The translations under genes were made by a program, and so were the position numbers. Positions 10,083-21,724 of a DNA stretch of 64,000 nucleotides are shown here, piece after piece. Under the pieces are notes generated by a model that saw only the letters and a list, made by a program, of their open reading frames with translations, was not told the origin of the DNA and did not search any database. The stretch's first letter is position 1; each line of letters starts with the position of its first letter. The stretch comes from Bisporella sp. PMI_857 (taxonomy: Eukaryota; Ascomycota; Leotiomycetes; Helotiales; Helotiaceae): positions 1 to 64,000 of the forward strand of contig JAJSPD010000076.1 in NCBI GenBank assembly GCA_021307315.1. Direction: 5' to 3'.

Positions 10083-12911
10083 GTTATGTTGGCCTTTTGA
10101 AGTTAACACTCTAGTACGGCCACTTTTCGACGTAAGAGAAAAGGTTAATCCTAAACTATTACTGTCAATAGTAGACAAAGCTCTTCTTCGTTTTCGAGGA
10201 GTTATTGCTTGACTGGTAATTTCGGCATTCAATTGAGTATCCGACACCAGGTCTAACTGAGTTTCCGGCACCAAGTCTAACTGAGTTTCCGGCACTAGGT
10301 CTACTTGAGGCATATCAAATACCGCCGGGCTCGGGGAGCTTGGAGGAGCAGCAGCTATACTTGCGTCTATAGACGCTGTTCGAGCTCGAATATCTTTCAG
10401 CCGTTGAACATGTTTTTGCAGATCAGTGTCTAAGTTAAGTGGTTCTGCTGGCACTTGAGCTACAAAAGATGCTCTAAAAGGAGAAGAAGATACTAGATGC
10501 TGAACCCATGAACGAATAGAACTTGAAGACAGCGAATCTGTAGCTCCTTGTTGTTCAGATAACCGTTGTAACTCTCTTTTCGCAACTGCCATTGCCAAAG
10601 TGTCGTCGCTTTTTCGTAATTCCGCGCGAGTTAAAAGCAAGTTTGCTTTTTCTACCGATGATTGTGTTTTCTGATCAAAAGCCCTTTGCTTTTTAGAAGC
10701 TGCAATAGTTCTTGATTCCGCTCGTTTGCAATTTACTACTTTAGCTATTTGTTGCAACTGAGATATTAAATCAAAGCTTTGACTTGTCCAATGCTTCCAT
10801 AGTAAAACTAATGGAGCTTCTACAGCCAAGCTTTCGACGGTTATAGATGCCCAATATACCGAACTAATGTTGTCGTTAAATAAATGAGCTAACTGCCATA
10901 TACAACTTTGATCCATAAAAGCAGAGAAAAGCATTGGAAAACGCCTTCCGGGACAAGTAAATAATAGTTCCGCATGTAGTCTAGCCCACTCTTCTAAAGC
11001 TTCAGCTGCCCATCGACCATTAGAATTAGCTATAAGGCAAGTAATTGGAAGATCCGGTTTTGGTGCAGAAACAAAAATTGGAAATAACGCAGGATTACAA
11101 CCGCTGCAACAAGTTTCTTTAGAAGCCGGAATCGCTTGAGAATCTTGGGATAATTCGTTGTCTCCTAAAAATGCTAAAAATCCAGCACGCTTGCAATCTC
11201 CATTAATAATGGACTTCCAGTTCAAATCAAGCTTTGCACGTTTCAGCCGTTGAGTTTTGGTCCAGTATCTTTTTTTAGTAACAGGACAAATACGTGAACT
11301 GCTAACGCAAGTAGGTTCAGACACCGAAATCAAGCTTTCCGCTTCACTAAGATCTTTATTACTGCTATCCTCTAGGTTGTCGTTAAAAGCTCTTACAGCT
11401 CGATCAGACGGAAAACAATTTTTCCCAGACTTTTTCCTGCTGGGAAGTTGTTTTGTAATAGAAATAAGAACTTCGTTCGGCCGTTCTGCTCCTTCTGAAT
11501 CAAAACACCAACTAGGCAAAAAGACATACGCTATACTGGTCATTCCTGGGCCACGACCTCCGCGACCAATACGCTGCCATATCTCTTCAATAGCATCTCC
11601 TATAGAGAACTTCCAAGTGACAACTCTAGCAATATCTTTTATGTTAACACCCATTCCTAAAGCAGTTGTTGCTACTATTATTCGAATAGTTGAATCGGGT
11701 TTTTTGAATTCTTCAAATCGAGCTCTCCGGTCATACAAAGATATTTGAGACGTATAACATTGGATGATATTAGTAACACAGTATCGTTTTTCTCCGTTTA
11801 CTGTATAACGTTGGGCTTCCAGGTCGCTACTAATAAGACTTTGTAGCTCAGATACGTCGTTCCGTAAAGCATTCGCAAAATATGCTTGCAATTCGTACAC
11901 TTCTTTTCGACTGTCAATAAAAACAATCGTTTTTGAGATCAAGTGTAGAAAACGTTGCTTATTTTGGAATGCATCGCCGAGTAAGAAATACAACGTTTCA
12001 TAAAACTTTAGCTTTCCTGCTGTAATCGGACATATACACAAGCTAACATCTGGCCGATCGATTGAAGTTCTTATAACAAGAGTTTGGAATTCATGTCGAC
12101 CAACAACTCGAAACCCGGCTTCATTTAGAACTATCTGCTCCGTTTCATGGCTTACTGTGCCGGAGCAGCCGAACCAAATAACATCGCGAGGTAAAATAGT
12201 CCGCAATTGGCTTAGCATAGTAAAAGCTACTCGAAAGTCTTTCTATTGTTTTACCAAATAGCATTCATCAATTGCTACTAAACCAATATTTGATTGCAGA
12301 TTACTGGTTTTTAATAACTTGCGGAACTCCGAAGAAAAAGCTTGTTCTGGCCCAAGCAAAATATAAGTATACTTCAGATTCTGAATATCTTGAAACATAG
12401 AAAGGTCGGATTGCTTAGTTTCTCTTGTTACTAAACAAGGATTCGAACCAGGAAGCCTTTGAATATCTAAGAACTGTTCTTTGCCTAATTGATCTAAAGG
12501 AATAATTTGCAATGTAATCAATCTGGTCAAAATAGAATATGCTTGGAATATAATGCTTTTCCCGAACCCTGTACGGGCAATCAACAAAGTATCTCCATAG
12601 CAATAAATAAGCCTGCGCAAAGTTCGAACTTGCTCGTTAAAAAGCTGAGCGTCTTGCCTATGTAAATATTGTAGAATTCGAGCTAGACAGCTTTGTACTA
12701 TTTCCTTCTGATATTGAACATTCTTTGTCGTTTTTGCTGCAGCAATAATAGTATGCAAAGCTTCGATCTTCATTGTTGAGATTAATCGAATATGTGCAAA
12801 AGTAATTGTTGTATTAGAAGTAACAGTTGACTTCCTTTTTGCTCTCGCACGTTTTGTTCGTTTATCATTAACTCGTTTATGGCCATGACAAGCTTTCCGA
12901 GTAGAAAGCAT
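10083..12911 (-). pseudogene. RecQ-like DNA helicase, one nonsense codon and C-terminal transposon hit
   Basis: A single frame of about 945 codons starts at Met 12911. Motif I is ARTGFGKS (residues about 112-119). Motif II reads DECY at 215-218, where DECH is usual. A TAG at codon 223 (12243-12245) stands where Trp is expected. Motifs IV-VI follow, with ATTALGMGVNIKD and QRIGRGGRG. A cysteine cluster (CCSGC) and three DLVPETQL-like repeats lie in the C-terminal half. At 10082 the frame runs into the Tigger terminal repeat. The open frame continues to 9957, but that tail is transposon sequence. Reading across to 973 restores Tyr-Met-stop, with the native stop at 967-969. RecQ helicases unwind DNA 3' to 5' in repair; this kind is often multicopy in fungi. 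Confidence 0.85.
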
Positions 12912-12934
12912 ATTCGAGAAAGTGTTTTAATTGG

Positions 12935-13075
12935 CTCAGGAGTTTCCAGGAGTTTGAAGGAGTTTGAAGGAGTTTACAGGAGTTCGCAGAAGTTTGTAGA
13001 GGTTTGCAGAGGTTTGCAGAGGTTTGCAGAGGTTTGCAGAGGTTCGCAGAGGTTCGCAGAGGCTTGAAAGGTTCG
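12935..13075 (+). repeat. Tandem decamer repeat upstream of the helicase
   Basis: About 13 near-copies of a 10-base unit (AGGTTTGCAG and variants such as AGGAGTTTGA) run in tandem. The array begins with an ATTGGCTCAGGAGTTT copy at about 12930. Open frames through it are artefacts of the repeat. Confidence 0.85.
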
Positions 13076-13270
13076 CATTGATAAGAAAGCTGTAATATTA
13101 TTAGTAGTAGTCCATTTAGCCAGTTTTGGGTATACAAACAAGACTTCGTGAGAGTCTAAAAGGTCGAAAAACTGTCAAGAAGCTGAAGATGTTCTTGAAA
13201 TACTGGCGAAGCTGTTGTAGAGTCGAAACAATAAAATGCAATTACCCCACATGCTAACCTTATTACGGCA

Positions 13271-13322
13271 TTTGATTGGCTCAGGAGTTTCCAGGAGTTG
13301 CCAGGAGTTTGCGGGGCTGTTT
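13271..13322 (+). repeat. GCTCAGGAGTTT repeat with TGCGGGG block, right side
   Basis: Reads ATTGGCTCAGGAGTTTCCAG then GGAGTTTGCGGGG. It is the inverse counterpart of the copy at 939-900, so the helicase gene lies between outward-facing inverted copies. The surrounding DNA (13076-13589) has no gene I can support. Confidence 0.6.
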
Positions 13323-13589
13323 AGCGTGTTTGGCAACGCGACAAAAGCGCGATTGAAAATCAAAATAGTCTTTGATTTGAACTCGCGATATTATTAGTTC
13401 TATTAACTTAATCATTTTGAAAAGTATCACTTTCGATGCAGATTTAATCAATTATTATTTTTGTTCTTATAAGTAAATTGATCGCTATTATATTTAATAG
13501 AGATGTACAGCTTTGAAGTTGAGCAAAATTTTGTTAGCAAAATTGAATGGTTAGCTTTTTTTTAGGGCAAAAATTTTGCGAAAATCTCT

Positions 13590-13692
13590 CAGACCCTCGG
13601 AGAGGAACCACCCTCCGAGCTCTCTTATTGGCTCAGGAGTTCGCAGGAGTTTACGCCCCACATGTGGGGCATATTACCTCTCCGAGGGTCTG
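13590..13692. repeat. 16-base perfect inverted repeat with internal palindrome
   Basis: CAGACCCTCGGAGAGG at 13590-13605 is exactly inverted at 13677-13692. Between them lie another GCTCAGGAGTT copy (13630) and a perfect palindrome GCCCCACATGTGGGGC (13655-13670). The DNA could form a cruciform or an RNA hairpin. Confidence 0.8.
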
Positions 13693-13699
13693 ATTTATG

Positions 13700-13835
13700 A
13701 GATAAGTTATAAAAGCCTCCCTGGCATGACCTCTTAGTTCTAGAAGTAGGAATGCACACAAGCGCCGCATCCGTTGCTCTAGCTCTCATAACCGAAAAGG
13801 GAGCCCTCATGGTACTGCGAGCTGTCCGTGACGTA
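13700..13835 (-). repeat. Dispersed repeat related to 37993-38176
   Basis: Read on the minus strand, this segment shares long matching stretches with 37993-38120 on the plus strand, for example ATGAGAGCTAGAGCAACG and the GTCACGGA-type end. Both copies can be read as a short peptide beginning MRARAT, but both sit in repeats and I do not call a gene. Confidence 0.6.
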
Positions 13836-14842
13836 GCTGTCTACAGAATCAAGATTGTAGCGACGTCACCGGATTGAATAATCGACTAATAGTGTGGGAA
13901 TCACTGGTATAAAGTGGGCTGCGATTGAACTAGCAAGCATTAGCGCCCGCTAAATCCCCAGCTCAGCGCTAGTGAATTAACACGTGACCAGGACAATTAA
14001 GATCTGAATTAACCTACAGCCATGCCTTTACCTTCAAAAAATATATATATATATCGAACTATGGAATTATTTCGGTTTCTGACACCCGCCAACTGAAACG
14101 GTGATGGTTTGGTCACCGCCAAGCCTTGATCCATTTCAGCCTCAGGCACCCAACTGACACAAAGCCAATTCTACTCTACTCTACTCTCCTAATCAAATTA
14201 CTACTTGAGTAGTAGAGTAGAAATTTATCACACTGGTTTGTCCTACCCCGCTACAATGTTCCCCCGCCTTACGCATATTTCCTTGGAGCCTTGTAAAGCA
14301 TGCGGAAGGGACATGTTGATTCATGGCTAGAGCCTTCTGGCGTATGTTAAAGGATTTTCAAGAGCCTCTACTGGCGGGCCGTTCATCTTTTCTATTTTCA
14401 ATCTTTCGAATTATCTTGATGAAATGTAGCCAACATCAGAAGGATGAGCCCAAAGTGTTAACTTGTGTTGGCGGGCCGTCTTCAGAGCCAGTCGCAAGAG
14501 GCACCATAAAATTGTAAACTTATTTTAAGCTTTCAGCCCCCATACCGGTCAGTCTGGCATATTGCGCTAAGGCAGGCAAGATGAAACCACCCCTGGCGTG
14601 AAAGGGTCTCTTTTAATAACGATAGGCTGTTCGACGTCTCTCATTTCCACGACTAACTAAATCCAGGGGCAAGGCGAACAGACTATCGATCGCCTCATTG
14701 TCGTTACTCCAAGGCCCGTTATAAAGAGGGGAATCTTGCTCTTCCCTTTCAACGTCCGTTAACCGTTTGTCTTAAGTTTAATCCATATTTTCACAAACTC
14801 TGCTCCACCCCGTATTCTATAATCATTAAGCCTCTCGTTACC
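13836..14842. other. Intergenic region with promoter of the GPI protein
   Basis: No gene seen. It contains an AT dinucleotide run (14040-14054) and a CTACT simple repeat with its inverse (14173-14225). The last 150 bases before 14843 are likely promoter and leader of the GPI-anchored protein. Confidence 0.45.
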
Positions 14843-15914
14843 ATGGTTTCTCGACTGGCTATCATCAGCCTTACGGTTGTGGTCATGGTCAACATGATCT
14901 CTACGGCCTCCGCCGTCTTGTCTGGAGCAATGATGTTCAACGTTGAGCTAGATCTTGCCGCCCGCGAGGTCGGTTTTGTTGAACGCCAGTTACAGTGCCC
15001 AAATCCTTCGGATACGGCATGTACTGCGACGATTTGTGCGGGCGTTTGTTGTACATTCGGTGGAAAATTTCGTATGTTCATGCCGATATAGATAAGTATA
15101 TGAAAACGGACAAAAGTGCTGACGGATCGGTGGCCACAGTCGGTGGCTGTGCGCTGGGGAATTCATGTATCATCAGTTCCGCAGGAACTTTGGAAGGTTG
15201 CTGTCCATCGTATGTTAAGAACTTTCCACTTCGCATAGATGCTGGTGGGCTCGCGAAGATGCATATGCTTACTAGTCGAATTTTTTCCAGAGCCGATGTT
15301 TCTACCTGCAATGGACCGGTTGCACCATGTGCGAATGCTAACCAACCAGTGGTTTCACCTACAATTGCATGGTGAGTCTCAACTCTCTGAGGAAAATCCC
15401 AATGTGAGCCTCTTTATAACATCAAGTTACTTATACAATGGGTTCATACAGTCCATCTGCAACCCCAAGTTGCGTTGCCATTTCCGGAATCCCAGCTTGT
15501 ACTGGTACCTTTGGAGACGTTCTACCTCCACCTACTAGCTTGGCTTCAGGACATCCTGCAACCTCTTCACTTACCTCTACGTCAGAAACCCCTACCAGGT
15601 CAACAGTGCCTACGTCCTCTCCTACCTCTACCCCAGAAACTCCTACCACCTCTACAGCGCCTACGTCCTCGGCGTCTCCTACCACCTCAGCAGCCCCTAC
15701 TACTTCAGCAGTCTATACCACCTCGGCAGCTGTATTGACTCCTACTTCCAAGCCAGTATCACAAACAACGACGGCTATCCCAAGTGGAAATTCCACCACA
15801 GCATCTTCAACAGTCGTCCCTTTCACCGGCCAATCTTCTAAAATCGTGGCTGGGTTTATGGGAACTTTCATTACGGGTGCAATGCTTCTAGCATTCGCAC
15901 TACAGCATTTTTAA
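14843..15914 (+). CDS. GPI-anchored Cys-rich, Ser/Thr-rich cell-surface protein
   Basis: Exons 14843-15071, 15140-15209, 15291-15371 and 15452-15914 join in frame to 280 residues. Introns have GTATGT, GTATGT and GTGAGT donors and CAG acceptors. A signal peptide (MVSRLAIISLTVVVMVNM...) is followed by a cysteine-rich module with CPNPSDTACTATICAGVCC and GCCPS, then a 100-residue Ser/Thr/Pro-rich stalk with repeated TSSP/TSETPT units. A hydrophobic tail (IVAGFMGTFITGAMLLAFAL) fits a GPI-addition signal. Proteins of this plan are wall or plasma-membrane mannoproteins in ascomycetes. No enzymatic role is visible. Confidence 0.8.
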
Positions 15915-17862
15915 ATGGCCGTAGATGGGGAGAACTTGGGACACAAATGGCCATAAAGTTTTCTTGATTCTCTGGACATGACTTGTCTAGAAGCATGGCG
16001 GGCACTGGTTAATGTAATTTAGGAGGCAGATGCAAGTCTATTGAGCAGTAGTTGGGATAATAAGTATGCTACACTAAAATAATGTTTTGCTGCTGCCACT
16101 TCTGTTGAGTATTTCTCGTTCAATACGGCTGTGGAGAAGCTGGGAAATGGGGTGGTACAGGCTTTCGCGGATGGAACATCTGTATCATCCCCTCACATGG
16201 CAAATGGGCTGACTTACCTGCCTTCTTCCCATGTTTGTCTCCTTACCTTGACCGAGTACTCTGGCTTATACCTGTCAAGATTCTGCCCCAGGCACGACCC
16301 CTCCACCCGAACCACTAAATTCGACAGCCTCATCAAGCCAGCCCGCTTTGCGGCCGAGATTGTCCTCCGCAGGACACCGACACCATCAATCAAGACCAGA
16401 ATCATCCCCAAAAAGACAAGACCGAGAGAAATGTAGCTCTCAGGCATTTATAGTAGCACTGCTACAGCAGTGGATAAGTTCGCTGTTGAGCTTCCAGTGG
16501 ATCCATGTTCCGAAACGGCCCCCGCATTCGCATGACTAGGATCTGAATCCCCCCTGTAACAGAACCCAGTAATCGCAGGCCCCCCCCCCCCCCCCAACTT
16601 AAACAAGCATCAATCACCAACAAATGAGCCACGCACATTACCCCGCACCCACCAGTCCATCGTCTGAATTTACGGTGGTTCGGATGGGGGTGCACGGACT
16701 TAGTAATAGAAGTGCTGATTTTATCAGGTATTTTTTGGTATGTCGATCGGTATTATTTTTTATACTTATACTTTATTAGTTTCTAAAGACTCGTCGATTG
16801 GTTATAGGATATACAAAACAAAGTGCCTGGTGGCGCTGCCAACGAAACTTTGCAAAGCTAAAATATTGGAAAAAACGACGCAATTAAGAACCGGTCTCCG
16901 AATAAGAAAAACAATATACAATCGTTTTTTGCTGATTCGGTTCACCGTCAGTTTCATTTTCTCTCATGTAAGGATATTATGCACCAACCGAAGCAGAGGA
17001 CATACTAACAGGCCAGAATGTTCGAAGCTGCAATCGTTATTTTCTTTGTTTTCCAGCTCAGAAATAGCACAGCTTTAATTGTAGTCGGTGGCTCTAATTT
17101 CGGCACCGGAAGTGCTCTCTTAGATATATTGTTCTTCATTCTCGGGAGTTACTGTATTATTGACAATTTATTTTGTATTTGGAATCTCGAAAACATACAA
17201 GCAATACGCGGAACCAATTGTTAGCTTGTGTAGTCTGAGACGCAAGCTCTAAAAGAAACGGCAGAGTCCCAGGAGGAGACAGAAATCTGGAGTTTAATAG
17301 GATCGCTTGCTTGCCAAACAACCATGTGCAAAAAGTTGCTAATGAAGGAAAGGAGACGGAGAGCAAAGTCAGACACTTTTGTCTGAGAGGCGACATCGGG
17401 AAAGATAGTGGTTCTTCAATGCCACCGGCCATAAAAGGCTATGATGCTAGCAATTCCCACACAGCACTACATGCTCCATTGACAACTGTAGTGGCCGTTG
17501 ATCCACTTGAATATTCAGAAACTCTTAACGATTGATTAAGTAGTAAATCGATCGAATTGGGGAAATACCACAGGACGGCAATCTGAAGTGCTTTCGCCAA
17601 TTGTGTCAGCTGAAACCGCTCAAATCGTTCATTGTATACCTAACCCCTGCAGTTATGGCATGGGATATGATGCGATACTATGCTTCAATAAAATCACGCA
17701 GAGCTGACTTTCTTGCAACGAAAAAGTATGTGTTTGATGTAAACTATCAAACACTAGTATATCTCAATAGACCTCTTCTTAACTCTTTATTTTTTCGCCA
17801 AAAGTCGTAGGTTTGTCCACGTTGTCCTGTTGCCCTATTGTTCTGTTGTCCATATGTGTTAC
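15915..17862. other. Long stretch with no supported gene
   Basis: I see only short open frames without family resemblance. A run of 16 cytosines lies at 16580-16595. A short frame at 16131 has a subtilase-like GTSVSSPH string but no other protease motif. The 3' part is AT-rich. Confidence 0.4.
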
Positions 17863-18075
17863 TGTAACGGCACGTAGGATAAAAGCAACGGCTCAAAATA
17901 ATACGGGTAAAACCCGAGAATAATAGAACTACAGAACTACGGAGGTAGAAAGGGAAGCATATATACAGGAGTCTGGATCACGTGGCGTTCCGCATGATCC
18001 CCAATGCGAGTGCCCGACGGATGCCTTACGGGTTGTCGGCCATATAGAAGCCATAGGTGCGCCAGCGCCGTAACA
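17863..18075. mobile_element. Solo LTR with GTTAC duplication
   Basis: The 213-base segment starts TGTAACGGC and ends GCCGTAACA. It is flanked by identical GTTAC pentamers (17858-17862 and 18076-18080). TG...CA ends plus a 5-base duplication and no internal genes fit a solo LTR left by recombination. Its sequence differs from the chromovirus LTR above. Confidence 0.85.
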
Positions 18076-18080
18076 GTTAC

Positions 18081-18453
18081 AGCTGCATCCCATTTCTCAA
18101 TGCCTCAATTTGCTCTCCCTCCCGTAAGCCGATAAAAACCTGTATATGATATACATTTCAAACTCCAGTTGAGCCTATCGCATATACAGAGAAAAAAGGC
18201 CGTAAAGGGGAATAGCGAGAGAGAAAAGTAGAAACTCAAAACAGAAGATCCAAAAAGCAAAAAGCGCAGGTTGAAAGAATAAAAAAGATACTAAAACAAA
18301 CCAAAAAAAAAGACTGTAGCTATAATTAAATCACTGGCTTCAACGCTTCAACGCTTCACGCCGAAAAAGAATTCGAGCTCTGGTTCATCCCGATGTTGCT
18401 AGTTCCGTGGAGATCTTTTCGTCTGCGTTGTTTGTTTATTTCTTCCCCGACGA
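18081..18453. other. Short intergenic stretch
   Basis: A-rich DNA with no gene; likely 3' flank of the C2H2 gene. Confidence 0.4.
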
Positions 18454-20042
18454 TTAAACATCAATCTTATTGCGACCTAGGCTGGAATGAGAAGTATTGT
18501 GCCAATAGTATGAGTCTGCTACCCTTCTATTTACTTGAGAATTGCATGCGTAGCACGGGGCCCAGGTGATTCCATCTGCATTTTCCAAGTATCCGACGCT
18601 AGTGCAAGTAACGCAAGCCGAATAAGATGAGGATGACGACTCCCATTTATAATCATTATCGTAGTTGATAGCCGGTGACTTTCCATTCCTTTGCTGTTGA
18701 TGATTTGAATCTTGCGCCATATTTTGACGAATCTTAATCCTTTCTGTTTCGCAAGTTTGCTTGCACTGGTAGCAGTCCCACGAGTCTTTAACTCTGACAA
18801 GGCATTTCGCACAGCGCCACCACTGTACTGTGATCTGTCGTTCTTCAATCCATCTTTTTTGTGCTTTTTTCCATTCTTTTTCACTCATACCCTTAGCCTG
18901 TTTAGCAGTGCCGATATCTTCTTTATGATAGTCCTTTAAATGGTCCCTATAATGGTCCTTGCGGTTAAATGGATCACTCGATCGTGGACACTCAGAGTAA
19001 TCGCAGTTGAGCCGTAATTTTTGGTCATCAGATGCATGCACGTTCATATAGTGTCGGTCAAGGTCTGCTGGTCTTTTGAAACTCATGCAGCAGCCATTAG
19101 GAAATTTGCAAGGACAAGTGCCTCTTTTGGAATCGCTGCTGCTGAGTTAACTTGACATAACATTTCTAGGCCACGCTCTTCTCACCTTGAATCTAAATAA
19201 ACCTTTAGCGGCATTTCTGGAGAAGCTTCCCATGATTGAGCTAGCTCTAAGTATGGCTGCTTGCCTTTTGGGACCTTGAAATTGTAGTGCTTTAAATGCT
19301 CTGTTGCCGGTATTGGCCAACCCAAAGATGAAGGTGTATGCCTGGTACCATCCTCGTAATAATTTGGTTGGGACCGTAGTTTTGTAGGTTGATAGATTTC
19401 CTCATATGATGGCTGCGTCAGTTCTTCGCTGTCGTATCTAGGAATGGGCTTGTCATCGAAAGCTTGGGATTGCTCGTCATAAGACATTGTACTGGCGGAT
19501 GATGCACCAAAGGCGGAAAATCCTGAGTGAGAGCCATCGCCAGAAAAATTCCGGAATATTGCGGTTCCGCTCGAGGCCATTGTTCGTCCTGTCGCGTCTA
19601 ACCCGTAGTCTAGGCTCTGTTGAGAAATATTTCTTCTGTTCGAGCCTTGCTCAAACGAAGCGGAATGATTGTGATGTATTTGCAGCGAAGTTAGGGGGGA
19701 GTTATTGTTCAGCTTGCTAAAACGATCCCGTGTATCATATAGGGATGAAATGCGAGACACTTCAGTTCGACCTGCAGTGCTCGGTGAGGCGAAACCCGAA
19801 GTGCCGATTGCTTGTAAAGGTCCATGTGAAGGAGGTAGATGTCTTTGTGCGACTTTAACCTGCTGTTGAGTATCTAGTTCAGCATTATTGTGTTTCTTTG
19901 CAACTTCGACTACGTGTTGAGCGTCGAGTTTAGCACTGTTGTGTCGTTCCTCGACCTTGTCCGGAGGTTGATTGATAATGTTGGCCTTATTTCTGCTGAA
20001 CTTCCTCCGGCAAAAGTTAAATAACCTGCGGCGCTTGCCCAT
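18454..20042 (-). CDS. C2H2 zinc-finger protein
   Basis: Exon 1 is 20042-19186 and exon 2 is 19141-18454; the 44-base intron has a GTGAG donor and CAG acceptor. The product is 514 residues. The first 285 residues are Ser/Gln/Asn-rich and low in order, after a basic start (MGKRRRLFNFCRRKFSR). Spanning the splice is CPCKFPNGCCMSFKRPADLD then HYMNVH, a C2H2-type finger. A second CDYSECPRSSDPFNRKD...H...H unit follows. A C-terminal WWRCAKCLVRV...CYQCKQTC pair of CxxC motifs and a CVTC...CYAC pair may bind further zinc. Such proteins are usually called putative transcription factors; the target is unknown. Confidence 0.82.
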
Positions 20043-20449
20043 CGCACATAACTTTCTTTTGTGAAGTTAAGAAATCGCGCCAACTCGTCATGTAGTGTCG
20101 TCAAGTAGAATGCAGAAGTGCGTTGATTCTTGAGACGTTCTGGGAAGCATCCGTTCTTTGCATCAGTAAAATGAGCCCTTTGGAGCGTTGCAAACAATGA
20201 AGGATAGCAAGTGGCCTCATTAGCAATAACTTAATGTTTGATGATCTTGTCGAGCTGATGTTCTAAAAGGAATGGAATGGAGTAGGGTGCTTGCAAACGG
20301 AGAGTAAAAGTGGGGAAAGAACAAAACCCAATAACAGACAGCCACGCAAATCCGTTGTGCTGGATTTGTCTCCGACCCCGCTATTTGACATGGCAGCGAT
20401 CCCTCTTGCTGCCCCCTTATCCTCTCAGCCGCCTCTGACGATGGAAATA

Positions 20450-20902
20450 GTGGGGACGTTAATGGTCTACATTTTAATCGTACCCCCTATTTCGCCATAC
20501 ATCATCCACTCAAATTTTTCTACGTTAAAGCCGGACTATAATGGCACTGAACCGAACCTCATGATTCGAAATGGCTATAATGTGGCAACAATGGGCAATA
20601 GTACTGTGGAAAGTGAGTGGCTTACTTGTGTAGGATGCGCAATGCTCAGCAGGAGTTTAACAAAGACGGGCACGACGGTACCAGCTGCTTGTATAAAGTG
20701 CCTCGATATGTATTGCTGGAATGGAGCAGTGAATTCTACTTTGACGGTTAGCTATGAGCCGATATTAAAGGTGGAGATCAGCACTGCGAGTTGCGTCAGA
20801 TTTAACAAGGGCTATATGGTAGCTTTTCTAGTTGTGGCGTTTTCTTTGCTTCTAGTCCATAATAAAGGTGTCTTGAGAGGACTAGCTAGCAATGTTTCCT
20901 AA
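20450..20902 (+). pseudogene. 3' fragment of a lysophospholipase (phospholipase B)
   Basis: The frame from about 20460 to the stop at 20902 matches the C-terminal end of secreted fungal phospholipase B: NGYNVATMGNSTVESEW, then TCVGCAMLSRSLTKTGTTVP, then CIKCLDMYCWNGAVNSTL. A hydrophobic tail follows, as in GPI-anchored members. The catalytic core (GLSGG Ser and the Asp region) is absent. Sequence upstream in the same frame does not match the family. This is a truncated relic. Confidence 0.75.
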
Positions 20903-21720
20903 TAGTCGTACTTATCTCCTCCACCATCCATTGATGCACCACGAGCTTCCTCAGAAAATACTTGAAGGGTTCTTATTTGCAGTATTAAACGTACTTTTAG
21001 TTCGTAATGGGATAAGTAGCAGATTCTGTAGTCTTTTTGGCATGTCCAGAACTACGATTAAACTTGCGCCACTAACGTTTCATTCGAAAGGTAGTTTTTA
21101 TCTCACTATTAAAGAACTTTATATCTGAATATTTTGTGCATACGTATATTCTCTATTCTATAATGTAAATGGATAGTTTTCCTCGTACTAAAAGTAAATA
21201 GAAATGCCTGGCTTACAAGTATTCCACTAGTAAACTAGACCCAACTAGCAACGAAACTAAATGCAAAAGTAACCCTGGGCCAACTCTTTATGCAACCATT
21301 TGTAGCCTGGGTGAGCTTAGCGAAAAACTAAATTTGGTTAGAACTATGCTTGGCGGATGCACAATATAAGCTTAGCGTGTAAAAAACTGTATATTGTAAA
21401 CATATGCAAAGCATATTCTAGCATTCATTTTTACTACACACAGTTAGTATATTCTTAGCATATAATTAGCGTATGCTAAACCTATACTTTATAAAAATTC
21501 TACACTAAGCTGATTTATTTATTTAATTACAAATTCACTTGCAATAGTTTTTATAGTCGAATTGATTAAGCAGCGCAAAAGTACAGAGTTGTAATGTTTT
21601 TATTTTAAAGCTCAAAAGTTATGATTTCTACCCTGGCCCAAGATTTTTCTACCCTAGCCCAAATGTAACCCGGTGATACCCTAAAGTCACTAATTCAACG
21701 ATATTCTAACACGCTCCAGG
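20903..21720. other. AT-rich region without a gene
   Basis: Contains TTAGC/GCTAA-rich, TA-rich DNA (21300-21500) and inverted CCTGGGCCA / TGGCCCAAG-like strings near 21274 and 21643. It looks like decayed repeat DNA; I cannot name it. Confidence 0.35.
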
Positions 21721-21724
21721 TGTG

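Noticed and set aside
13700..13810. Short peptide beginning MRARAT, also seen at 38041
   Set aside because: Both copies are inside dispersed repeats and the shared peptide follows from shared DNA, with different frames continuing.
16131..16436. Open frame with a subtilase-like GTSVSSPH string
   Set aside because: Only about ten residues resemble the Ser motif of S8 proteases. The Asp and His motifs are absent, and the rest of the frame has no similarity I recognise.
16580..16595. Run of 16 cytosines
   Set aside because: A simple homopolymer, possibly of imprecise length in the assembly; no function inferred.
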